Shown here: in pieces, positions 28,220-37,036 of the stretch
Layout: each line of letters opens with the position of its first letter
Numbering within the stretch: position 1 is the first letter of the stretch
Program-made: the position numbers and the translations under genes
Origin: Streptomyces sp. Je 1-369
Lineage (GTDB): Bacteria; Actinomycetota; Actinomycetes; Streptomycetales; Streptomycetaceae
Assembly: GCF_026810505.1 (NCBI RefSeq)
Contig: NZ_CP101750.1
Location: 4,617,254-4,681,253, forward strand
Direction: 5' to 3'
DNA length: 64,000 nucleotides
Notes under the pieces: model-generated
What the model was told of the DNA's origin: nothing
Database searches by the model: none
The model's input: only the letters and a program-made list of their open reading frames with translations

Positions 28220-28495
28220 ATGTTCGTGGCTTTCGTCTTCGTGGCGGTGCTCGTGTTCGCCCTGATCGCGGCGGTCGCTTACGGGGGAAGCGGCCGGCGC
28301 GGGAAGCGTTCGCGGTGGGGCGGTTCGGGGGCCGCGTCCGGTTCGGCGGGCGGCGGCAGCTGGTGGGCGGGGAGCGGTCACGGGAGCGGCGGGTCCTCGT
28401 GCGGCGGCGGCTCGTCGTGCGGGGGCGGGTCCTCCTGCGGGGGCGGTGGGTCCTCGTGCGGGGGCGGCGGGGGCGGATGCGGCGGAGGCAGCTGA
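28220..28495 (+). CDS. Small membrane protein with Gly/Cys-rich tail
   Basis: 91 aa: one N-terminal membrane helix (MFVAFVFVAVLVFALIAAVAY), a short basic segment (GRRGKRSRW), then a Gly/Ser/Trp-rich stretch and a tail of five evenly spaced cysteines in SSCGGG-type units. The ATG at 28220 is preferred; a GTG three codons earlier competes. The tail could bind metal or form disulfides outside the cell, but low-complexity glycine sequence allows no firm call. A hairpin follows at 28522-28567. Confidence 0.6.
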   Translation: MFVAFVFVAVLVFALIAAVAYGGSGRRGKRSRWGGSGAASGSAGGGSWWAGSGHGSGGSSCGGGSSCGGGSSCGGGGSSCGGGGGGCGGGS

Positions 28496-28521
28496 CACGG
28501 GGCAGCTGGTCCACCGGTTCC

Positions 28522-28567
28522 ACACAAGCGCCCGGCGGGGCGGCCAAACCTCGCCGGGCGCTTCTGT
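28522..28567 (+). terminator. Terminator after the Gly/Cys-rich gene
   Basis: A 14-bp stem (core AGCGCCCGGCG with CGCCGGGCGCT, plus GGG/CCT) and a looser outer ACA/TGT extension enclose an 8-nt loop; it begins 27 nt past the stop at 28495. Confidence 0.75.
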
Positions 28568-28879
28568 GTTGTGTCATGTGGCTGTACTGAACAGTTGAAC
28601 TGTGTAGCCCTCATGGGGATGGAAACCACACGAAGTTGGGTAAAAGTGCAGTGGCAGCGTCGCCGACCATGATTCCCTCTTAAACGTCAGCACCGCCCTC
28701 GGACGTCCGGTACAGGTTTCGCAGACCGGCGCAGGTTTCTCGTAACGGCGCAGGTTTCACCGGCGACAATCTGGAAACCCGTAAGACGTTCTCGTGGGCA
28801 CGAGCCGGCATACCGACCGCCCGGAGCCTCTTCCGGGTGCGCCGGCCCCACCTCCATTGCGTGTTAGCGGAGCCGACCC
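28568..28879 (+). promoter_or_regulatory. 312-bp intergenic region before the DUF2617 gene
   Basis: No gene is seen here. The region is AT-richer than average around 28590-28690. It carries three copies of CAGGTTTC at 28713, 28732 and 28751, exactly 19 bp apart, each except the last followed by a variable 11-bp filler ending in GGCG. Such phased repeats suggest a multimeric operator, or simply a decayed tandem duplication. Confidence 0.5.
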
Positions 28880-29416
28880 ATGCTCACGACCCTGAAGACT
28901 GGCTATACCGACACGCGCGCCGCGGATCTCGCCTGGGCCCTGGGGCGCGAGCCGCTGCCCGCGCTCGCGACCCTCGACCTCGAACTGGACGGCGCAAGAA
29001 TGCAGTTGAGGCTCCTCGGGGCCTCGCACCAGGTGCTCCTGGAGGAGGAGCGGGGCGGCTGCTCCGAGACCGTGGCCTGCATCCCCGGCAGCAGTACGCC
29101 GCTGCCGCTCGGTGTCTCGAAGCGCGTCGGCGAATGGGAGTACGAATTCGCCGCGCGGGTCGAGACGCTGTCGCACGGTCAGTTCGCGGGCCGCGCGCAG
29201 GAGTTGCTCGCCCTGGTCGCCGAGCACCCGCACGGGCTCGCGGGCGTGTTCCCCGGCAGCCCGCACGCGTTCACCGCGCTCCTCGCGCAGCGGCACGAAG
29301 GGTCCCTGATGTGGCGTACGTGGCACGCGTACCCGCAGGAGGGCCAACTCGTCGCGACGCGCACGCGGGTGGGGGTGCGCAGTCCTGTTTACACTCATGT
29401 GGGGGACCCGGTGTGA
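28880..29416 (+). CDS. DUF2617 family protein
   Basis: 178 aa, cytoplasmic. It matches the actinobacterial DUF2617 family in length and opening (MLTTLKTGYTDTRAADLAWALGR) and in the internal LRLLGASHQVLLE. The function is unknown in the family. It ends 25 bp before the membrane spermidine-synthase homologue; these two genes are commonly adjacent in actinobacteria, from memory, so they are probably co-transcribed. Confidence 0.8.
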   Translation: MLTTLKTGYTDTRAADLAWALGREPLPALATLDLELDGARMQLRLLGASHQVLLEEERGGCSETVACIPGSSTPLPLGVSKRVGEWEYEFAARVETLSHGQFAGRAQELLALVAEHPHGLAGVFPGSPHAFTALLAQRHEGSLMWRTWHAYPQEGQLVATRTRVGVRSPVYTHVGDPV

Positions 29417-29441
29417 GCATGTGGTGACGTAGCGTTCCAGG

Positions 29442-31010
29442 GTGATCGAGTCGACGGTGCGCCTGCCGGTCTCGCCCCGGACAGGACGCTTCCTCGTCCT
29501 TGCGGGCGTATTCGTCTGCGCTGCCTGCGGGCTCGTCTACGAACTGGAACTCGTCGCCCTCGCGGCGTACTTGATCGGTGACTCGGTCACCCAGGCGTCC
29601 GTCGTGCTCTCCGTGATGGTCTTCGCCATGGGCATCGGATCGCTCCTCGCCAAGCGGCTCAGGCACCACGCGTCCGCCTGGTTCGGCCTCCTCGAATCGG
29701 CGCTCGCGCTGGTCGGCGGGTGCAGCGCCATGGTGCTGTACGCGGCGTTCGCGTGGTCCGGTGGCAGGGGCGAGCTGTGGGCGGGCGGCTCGCGCTACCT
29801 GCTCGTCGCGTTCTCCCTCGCCATCGGCATCCTCATCGGCGCCGAGGTGCCGCTCCTGATGGTGCTCATCCAGCGCATCCGCAGGCAGGACGCGGGCGGC
29901 GCGGTCGCCGACCTGTTCGCCGCGGACTACGTGGGCGCGCTGGTCGGCGGGCTCGCCTTCCCGTTCCTGCTCCTGCCGCTGTTCGGGCAGCTCACGGGCG
30001 CCCTGTTCACCGGCTCCGTCAACGCGATCGCGGGCGGCGCGCTCGTCTTCGGCCTGTTCCGGCGGGACCTGAGCGTGCGCGCCCGCTGGGTGCTCCTGAC
30101 CGTCAACGTCGTCGTCCTGTCCCTGCTCGCCTCCGCCGCCGTGCTCGTCGACGACTTCGAGCGGGCCGCCCGGCGCGCCGTGTACGGCAACGACGTGCGG
30201 GTCGCCGTACAGACCGACGTCCAGGAAGTCGTCCTCACCGGCGGGCGGCTCGGCTCCCTCGACCTCTTCCTCGACGGCCGCCTGCGCATCAGTGGACGCG
30301 ACGAGGCGCGCTACCACCGGGGCCTCGTCGACCCCGCGATGCGCGGGCCCCACGCGCGCGTGCTGGTCCTCGGCGGCGGCGACGGTCTCGCGGCACGCGA
30401 GGTCCTGCGCCATCCGGGGGTGCGCCGCGTCGACATCGTCGAGCTGGACACGGGCGTCGTCGACCTCGCGCGGCACGACCCCGCCCTCAGCGAGCTCAAC
30501 AACCACGCCTACCGCGACCCGCGCGTCCGCGTGATCCACGCCGACGCGTTCCGCTGGCTGCGCCTCATCCGCGCGCGGTACGACGTGGTGATCTCCGACC
30601 TGCCCGACCCCGGCATCACACCCAGCACGAAGCTGTACTCCCAGGAGTTCTACGGCCTGGCCACCCGCGTCCTCGCCGACGGCGGCCGCCTCGCCGTCCA
30701 CGCGGGCCCCCTGTCGACCAGGCCCCGCGTCTTCTGGACGGTCGACGCGACGCTGCGCGCGGTGGGGCTGCGCACCGTGGCGTACCGCGTGGGCGGCAGG
30801 CAGTCCGGGTTCGCCCCCGGGCCCGACCGCACGGTGGGCGGGCCCACGGCGCCCCGCGACTGGGGCTTCGTGCTGGCCTCGCGGACCCGTCCGGTCCTGC
30901 GCAGGGCGGCAGGGTCGGCGGTGGTGCGTGCCGGGGCGCCCGCGGCCGAGCCGACGCGGCAGCGGGGTCTCGCGCCGTCCACCCTGATGCATCCGCGTTA
31001 CGCGAACTGA
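29442..31010 (+). CDS. Membrane-bound spermidine-synthase-like protein
   Basis: 522 aa from a GTG ([16 protein letters not shown]). About seven hydrophobic helices occupy residues 15-235. A spermidine-synthase-type SAM-dependent domain follows: the glycine loop [16 protein letters not shown] near 310, the acidic residue in [16 protein letters not shown], and the catalytic-loop-like SDLPDP. This two-part architecture is widespread in actinobacteria and usually annotated polyamine aminopropyltransferase, but true polyamine synthesis has rarely been shown for the membrane type. It lies 25 bp after DUF2617. Confidence 0.87.
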   Translation: MIESTVRLPVSPRTGRFLVLAGVFVCAACGLVYELELVALAAYLIGDSVTQASVVLSVMVFAMGIGSLLAKRLRHHASAWFGLLESALALVGGCSAMVLYAAFAWSGGRGELWAGGSRYLLVAFSLAIGILIGAEVPLLMVLIQRIRRQDAGGAVADLFAADYVGALVGGLAFPFLLLPLFGQLTGALFTGSVNAIAGGALVFGLFRRDLSVRARWVLLTVNVVVLSLLASAAVLVDDFERAARRAVYGNDVRVAVQTDVQEVVLTGGRLGSLDLFLDGRLRISGRDEARYHRGLVDPAMRGPHARVLVLGGGDGLAAREVLRHPGVRRVDIVELDTGVVDLARHDPALSELNNHAYRDPRVRVIHADAFRWLRLIRARYDVVISDLPDPGITPSTKLYSQEFYGLATRVLADGGRLAVHAGPLSTRPRVFWTVDATLRAVGLRTVAYRVGGRQSGFAPGPDRTVGGPTAPRDWGFVLASRTRPVLRRAAGSAVVRAGAPAAEPTRQRGLAPSTLMHPRYAN

Positions 31011-31070
31011 CGTACACGGAGCGGCGAACTGTCGCACATGGTGGCGGACACGTGGGTAGGCTCAATTGCC

Positions 31071-31964
31071 ATGGAGCATGAGGTGTTCGTCCCGGTCTCC
31101 GCAGAGCGGCTCCGGCAGGTCCTGGCCGACCCCGAGAGGGTCGCCGGGGCGGTGCCGGGGCTCCAGCGTGACGTGGGGGGCGAGGGGGAGACGGCGGGGC
31201 CGCTCTCCGGGCGCCTCAAAGTGCGTGTCGACGGGCACTCCATCACCTACCGCGGCTCGGGGCGGACCGACGCCCGCAAGGACGGGACGTACGCGCTGGA
31301 GGCCGAGGGCGAGGAAGTGCGCGGTTCCGGCTCCGTGAAGTTCACGCTGACCGTGCGGCTCGAACCGGCCACCGAGGGCACGAACCTCGTGTTCGGCGGG
31401 AGCGCGAGCGCCGACGGGCGGATCACGGAGGGTTCTCCACAGGCTGTGGAATCCGCGGTGCACCGGCTCCTGGAGCGGTTCGCCGAGGCACTCGGGGCGG
31501 GGGCACCGCCCGACACGGCGCCCGAGGAGCCGGAGGAGCCCGCGACCCACACGGTGACCGTGTTCCAGACGGACGTACCGCCGCCGTCCCTGGACCCGCT
31601 GAGCGACGCCGACGATGTCGATGACGTTGACGACGTCGATGACGTCGATGACGACGGCATCAGCCTCGACGACACCAACGTCCTGGACGATGCCGACGAC
31701 ATCGAGGACCTGGAGACCATCGAGGATCTCGAGGACCTGGAGACGATCGGCGTACCGCCCGCCGAGGCCGCGCACGCCCGCCGCACCATGATCGGCCGCA
31801 GCGCGGAGGAGGTCGACCACGCCCCGCCCCGCGGCCGGTACGCACCCGCGCCCGCCCCCGAGTCCCTCGCCGCCAACGCCACGCTCCGCTGGGCCGCACC
31901 CGCCGCCGCCCTCGCCCTCGCGTCGGCGATCGTCGTCGGCCGGGCCCTGCGCCGCCGCCGCTGA
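31071..31964 (+). CDS. SRPBCC (CoxG-like) domain protein with acidic repeats and a membrane anchor
   Basis: 297 aa. Residues 1-150 form an SRPBCC/CoxG-type lipid-pocket fold (MEHEVFVPVSAERLRQVLADPERVAGAVPGLQ). Next is an extremely acidic linker with perfect DDV triplet repeats, then DIEDLETIEDLEDLETIG. The C-terminus is a single hydrophobic helix followed by Arg residues (VVGRALRRRR), so the protein is tail-anchored with the SRPBCC domain in the cytoplasm. CoxG proteins are known membrane recruiters for molybdenum hydroxylases, but no such enzyme is encoded here. The ribosome site is weak. Confidence 0.78.
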   Translation: MEHEVFVPVSAERLRQVLADPERVAGAVPGLQRDVGGEGETAGPLSGRLKVRVDGHSITYRGSGRTDARKDGTYALEAEGEEVRGSGSVKFTLTVRLEPATEGTNLVFGGSASADGRITEGSPQAVESAVHRLLERFAEALGAGAPPDTAPEEPEEPATHTVTVFQTDVPPPSLDPLSDADDVDDVDDVDDVDDDGISLDDTNVLDDADDIEDLETIEDLEDLETIGVPPAEAAHARRTMIGRSAEEVDHAPPRGRYAPAPAPESLAANATLRWAAPAAALALASAIVVGRALRRRR

Positions 31965-31989
31965 CGGTTCACGTCATAGGGTCGGCGTT

Positions 31990-32784
31990 GTGAGTACCGA
32001 AGACGTGACCCTCACCGCGGGCGACGCGGAAGTGACGGTGCAGCCGGGCAACGGCTGCCGTATCGGAAGTCTGCGTGTCGGCGGCGTCGAGCTGCTGCGC
32101 CAGGGGAAGAAGTACGGCTGCTTCCCGATGGTGCCCTGGTGCGGACGGATCGCGGACGGGCGGTTCCGGGACGGCGCCGCCGTCCACCGGATGCCGCTGA
32201 ACTCCCCGCCCCACGCCATCCACGGCTTCGCGCGCGACGCCGAGTGGCGCACGGCGCGGACGTCGAAGACCGAGGCGGTCTTCACGTACGACCTGACCGA
32301 CCCCTGGCCCTACCCGGGCCGCGTCACCCAGATCGTGGAGCTCACCGAGGACGGTCTGACGCTGCGGATGGGCGTCGAGACGTACGGCGACTCGTTCCCC
32401 GCGCAGGCCGGCTGGCACCCCTGGTTCAACCGGGTCCTGGAAGACGGCGGCTAGCCCGTCCGCATCGACTTCGACGCCGCCTGGCAGGAGGAGCGCGGCG
32501 ACGACCACCTGCCCACCGGCCGCCGCATCGACGTACGGCCCGGCCCCTGGGACGACTGCTTCGGCATGCCCGACGGCGTCGACGTGACCCTGACCTGGCC
32601 AGGACGGCTCGCGGTGAACGTCAAGAGCCGTGAGCCGTGGGTCGTCGTCTACGACGAGCAGGACGCCGCGGTCTGCGTTGAACCGCAGACGGGCCCGCCC
32701 AACGGCCTCAACACCGACCCGCGCCTGGTCACCCCCATCGAGCCCCTGGAGACGGCGACGACGTGGACCTGGCAGCGCCTTTAA
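31990..32784 (+). pseudogene. Aldose 1-epimerase interrupted by an in-frame amber codon
   Basis: From a GTG at 31990 the frame encodes an aldose 1-epimerase: VTVQPGNGCRIGSLRVGGVELLR, MVPWCGRIADGRF, the catalytic-His region PHAIHGFAR, and WHPWFNR. A TAG at 32452-32454 stops it after 154 codons. The same frame then continues without another stop to 32784 with the rest of the domain (VRIDFDAAWQEERGDD... VCVEPQTGPPNGLN, containing the catalytic Glu region). The lesion is a single codon; typical relatives have Gln or Glu there. Either the gene is inactivated, or the base is a sequencing error, or the TAG is read through. It precedes pyrE by 10 bp. Confidence 0.85.
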
Positions 32785-32794
32785 GCTCATAGGC

Positions 32795-33343
32795 ATGACT
32801 GACGTACGCGGCGAGCTGCTGCAGCAGATCAAGGACAAGGCCGTCGTGCACGGCAAGGTGACGCTCTCCTCCGGCCTGGAGGCCGACTACTACATCGACC
32901 TCCGCCGGATCACCCTCGACGGCGAGGCCGCCCCGCTGGTCGGCCAGGTTCTCCTGGACCTCACCGCCGACCTGGACTTCGACGCCGTCGGTGGTCTGAC
33001 CATGGGCGCCGACCCGGTGGCAGGCGCGATGCTGCACGCGTCCGCCGCCCGCGGCAAGCGCCTGGACGCGTTCGTCGTCCGCAAGGCCGCCAAGGCGCAC
33101 GGCATGCAGCGCCGCGTCGAGGGCCCCGACATCAAGGGCCGCCGCGTCCTGGTCGTCGAGGACACCTCCACCACCGGCGGCTCGCCGCTGACCGCCGTCG
33201 AAGCCGTCCGCGAGGCGGGCGCCGAGGTCGTCGGCGTCGCCACGATCGTGGACCGGGCCACCGGCGCGGGCGAGAAGATCACCGAGGGCGCGGGCGTGCC
33301 CTACCTCTTCGCGTACTCGAAGGACGACCTCGGCCTGGACTGA
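32795..33343 (+). CDS. pyrE: Orotate phosphoribosyltransferase
   Basis: 182 aa, normal for PyrE. It catalyses orotate plus PRPP to orotidine 5'-phosphate in pyrimidine synthesis. Visible motifs are KVTLSSGLEADYYIDLRR at the N-terminus and the PRPP loop RRVLVVEDTSTTGGSPL near residue 125. The ATG at 32795 lies 10 bp after the end of the interrupted epimerase gene and lacks a good ribosome site of its own, so its expression may depend on the upstream transcript. The nonsense codon upstream could thus affect translation of pyrE by polarity. Confidence 0.96.
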   Translation: MTDVRGELLQQIKDKAVVHGKVTLSSGLEADYYIDLRRITLDGEAAPLVGQVLLDLTADLDFDAVGGLTMGADPVAGAMLHASAARGKRLDAFVVRKAAKAHGMQRRVEGPDIKGRRVLVVEDTSTTGGSPLTAVEAVREAGAEVVGVATIVDRATGAGEKITEGAGVPYLFAYSKDDLGLD

Positions 33344-33433
33344 CGGCCGCGTCTGGAAAGATGGGGGCGACGATGACGTCGCCCCCATAGGTCAGGGCCA
33401 AGCACACACCCGCACATCCCAAGGAGCGGACAC

Positions 33434-34465
33434 ATGCCCATCGCAACCCCCGAGGTCTACGCCGAGATGCTCGACCGGGCGAAGGCAGGCAAGTTCGCCT
33501 ACCCGGCGATCAACGTGACGTCCTCGCAGACCCTGCACGCGGCCCTGCGCGGCTTCGCCGAGGCCGAGAGCGACGGCATCATCCAGATCTCCACCGGTGG
33601 TGCGGAGTTCCTGGGCGGCCAGCACAACAAGGACATGGTGACCGGCGCCGTCGCGCTCGCCGAGTTCGCGCACATCGTCGCCGCGAAGTACGACATCACG
33701 GTCGCGCTGCACACCGACCACTGCCCCAAGGACAAGCTGGACACGTACGTCCGCCCGCTGATCGACGTCTCCGCCGAGCGCGTCAAGGCCGGCCGGAACC
33801 CGCTGTTCCAGTCGCACATGTGGGACGGTTCCGCCGAGACCCTCGCCGACAACTTGGCCATCGGCCAGGAACTGCTCGCGAAGGCCGCCGCCGCGAAGAT
33901 CATCCTTGAGGTCGAGATCACCCCGACCGGTGGCGAGGAGGACGGCGTCACGCACGAGATCAACGACGAGCTGTACACGACGGTCGACGACGCGCTGCGT
34001 ACGGCGGAGGCCCTCGGCCTCGGCGAGAAGGGGCGCTACCTGCTCGCCGCGTCCTTCGGCAACGTCCACGGCGTCTACAAGCCGGGCAACGTCGTCCTGC
34101 GCCCCGAGCTCCTCAAGGACCTCCAGGAGGGCGTCGGCGCGAAGTACGGCAAGGCCGCGGGCTCGCAGCCGTTCGACTTCGTCTTCCACGGCGGCTCCGG
34201 CTCGACCGCCGAGGAGATCGCGACTGCGCTGGAGAACGGCGTCGTGAAGATGAACCTCGACACCGACACGCAGTACGCGTTCACGCGTCCGGTCGCGGAC
34301 CACATGTTCCGCAACTACGACGGCGTCCTGAAGGTCGACGGCGAGGTCGGCTCGAAGAAGACGTACGACCCGCGCACCTGGGGCAAGGCCGCCGAGGCGG
34401 GCATGGCCAAGCGTGTCACCGAGGCGTGCGAGAACCTGCGCTCCACGGGCACGAAGCTGAAGTAG
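33434..34465 (+). CDS. fbaA: Class II fructose-bisphosphate aldolase
   Basis: 343 aa. A zinc-dependent aldolase that cleaves fructose 1,6-bisphosphate in glycolysis and runs in reverse in gluconeogenesis. Motifs include the zinc/catalytic segment ALHTDHCPKD near residue 95, ILEVEITPTGGEEDGV near 158 and the phosphate-binding FHGGSGST near 255. AAGGAG precedes the ATG. A 17-bp-stem terminator lies directly after the stop, so it is probably expressed alone from the 90-bp gap after pyrE. Confidence 0.97.
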   Translation: MPIATPEVYAEMLDRAKAGKFAYPAINVTSSQTLHAALRGFAEAESDGIIQISTGGAEFLGGQHNKDMVTGAVALAEFAHIVAAKYDITVALHTDHCPKDKLDTYVRPLIDVSAERVKAGRNPLFQSHMWDGSAETLADNLAIGQELLAKAAAAKIILEVEITPTGGEEDGVTHEINDELYTTVDDALRTAEALGLGEKGRYLLAASFGNVHGVYKPGNVVLRPELLKDLQEGVGAKYGKAAGSQPFDFVFHGGSGSTAEEIATALENGVVKMNLDTDTQYAFTRPVADHMFRNYDGVLKVDGEVGSKKTYDPRTWGKAAEAGMAKRVTEACENLRSTGTKLK

Positions 34466-34478
34466 CCGCTACGGCTCC

Positions 34479-34518
34479 GTGCGGGCCCGGCACCCTTCCC
34501 TGGGTGCCGGGCCCGCAC
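34479..34518 (+). terminator. fbaA terminator, 17-bp stem
   Basis: GTGCGGGCCCGGCACCC and its perfect complement enclose a 6-nt loop, 13 nt after the aldolase stop codon. Confidence 0.9.
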
Positions 34519-34541
34519 GCGTATGGCGCAGACTTGGGCCC

Positions 34542-34955
34542 ATGGCCATTCACAAGGATCTGCTCGGGGGACCGCCCCCGACCCACCTGCCCGACGAACC
34601 CGAGCCGCGCGAGCTGCTCGCGAACGGCGCGGCACCCGCCGACGTCGCCGCGAAGCACCCGACGTCCTCGCTCGCCTGGGCGCAGCTCGCCGACGAGGCG
34701 TACGAGCGGGGCAGCGTCGTCGAGTCGTACGCGTACGCCCGCACGGGCTACCACCGCGGTCTGGACTCCCTGCGCCGCAGTGGCTGGAAGGGCCACGGCC
34801 CGGTGCCGTGGGAGCACGAGCCCAACCGCGGCTTCCTGCGCGCGCTGCACGCCCTGGCGCGGGCGGCGCAGTCGATCGGCGAGCAGGAGGAGTACGAGCG
34901 CTGCGCGGGCTTCCTCCGCGACTCCTCGGAGACGGCGGCGAAGACGCTCGGCTGA
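34542..34955 (+). CDS. DUF3151 family protein
   Basis: 137 aa. The opening MAIHKDLLGGPPPTHLPDEPEP and the segments SLAWAQLADEAYERGSVVESYAYARTGYHRGLDSLRRSGWKGHGPVPWEHEPNRGFLRAL are characteristic of DUF3151, an all-helical actinobacterial family of unknown function that is often next to fba. It starts 24 bp after the aldolase terminator, perhaps leaderless or from a very short leader. Confidence 0.9.
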   Translation: MAIHKDLLGGPPPTHLPDEPEPRELLANGAAPADVAAKHPTSSLAWAQLADEAYERGSVVESYAYARTGYHRGLDSLRRSGWKGHGPVPWEHEPNRGFLRALHALARAAQSIGEQEEYERCAGFLRDSSETAAKTLG

Positions 34956-34993
34956 CGTGAGCGGGGTCCGGGTTGCCCCCGGACCCCCTCATC

Positions 34994-35042
34994 GGCCTGA
35001 ACGGCCTCGTCCTCAATCGCCGGACGGGCTCGGACTCAGGCC
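34994..35042. repeat. Dispersed intergenic element between convergent genes
   Basis: 35005-35029 is the inverse copy of the element at about 3250-3274 (read leftward it is GCCCGTCCGGCGATTGAGGA...). It is flanked by a 7-bp inverted repeat (GGCCTGA/TCAGGCC, 34994-35000 and 35036-35042) and may act as a terminator for the genes ending at 34955 and 35036. Confidence 0.5.
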
Positions 35043-36166
35043 AGCGTGCGCAGCATCCCCGCGTCGTAGGGGGTCGCCTCGCCGAGCCGGTCCGTGAGCG
35101 CCTTGTTCGCCCACTCCGGGTCCGCGATCAGCGCGCGGCCCACCGCGATGACGTCGAACTCTTCCCGCTCCATGCGGTCGAGGAGCAGGTCGATGCCGGC
35201 GGCCGACGTGGTCTCCGTGGAGAACGTCTCCGCGGTCGTGAACTGCTTGTCGAGGCCGACCGAGCCGACGGACAGCGTGGCCCTGCCGGTGAGCTTCTTG
35301 ATCCAGCCCGCGAGGTTCAGGTCGGCGCCGTCGAACTCGGGGAGCCAGTAGCGGCGCGTGGAGGCGTGGAAGGCGTCGACGCCCGCGGTCGCCAACGGGG
35401 CGATCAAAGCATCCAGTTCGGCCGGGTCCGCGGCCAGCTTCTCGTCGTAGGCGTTCGCCTTCCACTGGGAGAGCCGGAAGATCACGGGGAACGAGGGCGA
35501 GACCGCCGCTCGCACCGCCTCGACGATCTCGGCCGCGAAACGGGCGCGGGAAGCGATGTCGCCGCCGTAGCCGTCGGTGCGGCGGTTGGTGCGGTTCCAG
35601 AAGAACTGGTCGATCAGGTAGCCGTGCGCGCCGTGCAGTTCGACGCCGTCGAAGCCGTTCCGCTCGGCGTCGGCCGCCGCGCGCGCGAAGGCGGCGATGA
35701 TCTCGTCGATGTCGGCGGACGTCAGCGCGTGGCCCTTCGGCTCGCCGTCCAGGTTCAGGCCCGAGGGGCCGGTCGGGGGCGCGTCCGGGAAGGGCCCGTC
35801 GCCCTCGTTGCGGACCGCGCCGATGTGCCACAGCTGCGGGACGATCTTGCCGCCCGCCGCGTGCACGGCCTCGGCGACGCGCTGCCAGCCCGCGAGGGGG
35901 GCCTCGCCGTGGAAGAGCGGGATGCGGTGGCTGCCACCCGCGGAGTCGTGGTCGACGTACGTGCCCTCGGTGACGATCAGGCCGACGCCGCCCGCGGCGC
36001 GGCGCGCGTAGTACTCGGCCACGTCGGCGCCGGGCACGCCGTCCGGGGAGAACTCACGGGTCATGGGGGCCATGGCGATGCGGTTGCGCAGGCTGAGGCC
36101 GTTGATGTCGAAGGGGCGGCCGAGGAGTCGGGCGGCGCGCGAGGTGGTGGTTTCCGTGGCATCCAT
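35036..36166 (-). CDS. Old-yellow-enzyme-family NADH:flavin oxidoreductase (ene-reductase)
   Basis: 376 aa starting MDATETTTSRAARLLG at 36166; the frame extends 12 codons upstream to a GTG. An FMN TIM-barrel of the Old Yellow Enzyme family: RIAMAPMTREFSPDGVPG near residue 30, the substrate-binding His pair region ELHGAHGYLIDQFFWNRTNRRTDGYGG near 175, and the C-terminal FMN-phosphate strand VGRALIADPEWANK. It is expected to reduce activated C=C bonds with NAD(P)H; the natural substrate is unknown. It is divergent from a CGNR-type putative regulator. Confidence 0.92.
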   Translation of the reverse strand: MDATETTTSRAARLLGRPFDINGLSLRNRIAMAPMTREFSPDGVPGADVAEYYARRAAGGVGLIVTEGTYVDHDSAGGSHRIPLFHGEAPLAGWQRVAEAVHAAGGKIVPQLWHIGAVRNEGDGPFPDAPPTGPSGLNLDGEPKGHALTSADIDEIIAAFARAAADAERNGFDGVELHGAHGYLIDQFFWNRTNRRTDGYGGDIASRARFAAEIVEAVRAAVSPSFPVIFRLSQWKANAYDEKLAADPAELDALIAPLATAGVDAFHASTRRYWLPEFDGADLNLAGWIKKLTGRATLSVGSVGLDKQFTTAETFSTETTSAAGIDLLLDRMEREEFDVIAVGRALIADPEWANKALTDRLGEATPYDAGMLRTLA

Positions 36167-36183
36167 GCGGGCATCGTACGCCC

Positions 36184-36206
36184 TTGACAGCACTGTAAGC
36201 ACTTAG
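36184..36206. promoter_or_regulatory. Candidate promoter/operator between the ene-reductase and CGNR genes
   Basis: The 80-bp divergent gap holds a perfect -35-like TTGACA (36184-36189) pointing to the CGNR gene, overlapping a direct repeat AGCACT-N3-AGCACT and a TAAG-CA-CTTA inverted repeat. No convincing -10 hexamer is seen. The CGNR protein is the obvious candidate binder. Confidence 0.4.
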
Positions 36207-36246
36207 CTCATGTCGCCTCGGGGGTGATGGCCGCGAGGCTAGTACC

Positions 36247-36906
36247 GTGAAGGGCATGAACTGGCCCGCGACCGAGCGCTTCCGTCTGACCCCCGCGCCC
36301 GGCGGCCTCGCCCTTGTCCAGGACCTCCTGAACACCGCGCCCGCCGGCCGCCCCGACTCCGTCGACCTGCTCGCCGACGGGGCGCTCGACCGCGCCCAGG
36401 AGTGGGCCGACCCCGCCGTGCGCGGCTGGGCCGCGGAGACGGGGCGCGGTGACGTGCGCCTGACGCTGTCCGCCGAGGACCTGTCCGAGCTGCGTTGCCT
36501 GCGCGACCAGGTGCGGCGCGCGCTCGCCGCGGGCGACTGCGGCGGCGACGCGGTGCGGTTCACCTCCGCGCCGGTCGTCGTCGGGCTCGCGGGCGACGGC
36601 ACGCTCACCCTGGAGCCGGAGGGCGCGGGTGCGCGCTGGCTGGCGTCCGCGGTGCTCGCCGAGGGGCTGCTCGCCCAGGCGTCGGGCACCTGGCGCCGCC
36701 TGAAGATCTGCCGCAACCCGTCCTGTTCCGCCGCGTTCTACGACCGCTCGCGCAACAACAGCGGCGTCTGGCACTCGGTCCGCGGCTGCGGGAACGCCGC
36801 CCATCTGCGCGCCTGCCGGGAGCGGCGCCGCGGACACACGGGTGCGGAGCAAGGCGCCGGTCAAGGTGCCGGGCAGGATTCAAAGGAAAGTGGTGTCATC
36901 GCTTAG
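36247..36906 (+). CDS. CGNR zinc-finger (ABATE-type) protein, probable regulator
   Basis: 219 aa from a GTG at 36247 with GAGG eight bases upstream (an internal ATG at 36256 is possible). The N-terminal 150 residues form an ABATE-like ligand domain (LVQDLLNTAPAGRPDSVDLL, RCLRDQVRRAL). The C-terminal zinc-finger region reads CRNPSCSAAFYDRSRNNSGVWHS followed by GCGNAAHLRACRERRR, the CGNR signature with Ala replacing the Arg of CGNR. Such proteins are considered stress-responsive transcriptional regulators. The divergent ene-reductase is the likely target. The tail is Gly/Gln-rich. Confidence 0.83.
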   Translation: MKGMNWPATERFRLTPAPGGLALVQDLLNTAPAGRPDSVDLLADGALDRAQEWADPAVRGWAAETGRGDVRLTLSAEDLSELRCLRDQVRRALAAGDCGGDAVRFTSAPVVVGLAGDGTLTLEPEGAGARWLASAVLAEGLLAQASGTWRRLKICRNPSCSAAFYDRSRNNSGVWHSVRGCGNAAHLRACRERRRGHTGAEQGAGQGAGQDSKESGVIA

Positions 36907-37036
36907 CTGCTGTCCGATGCGGGTGCGCCTTGCCGATTCCGGGAAAGTTGCAGAAGATTCCCGTGGGGACCGGGGCCCCCGTGCCGGTAACGGCAGGGGC
37001 GGACCGCTACCCGGAGTACGTATCGAGGAGACAGTG

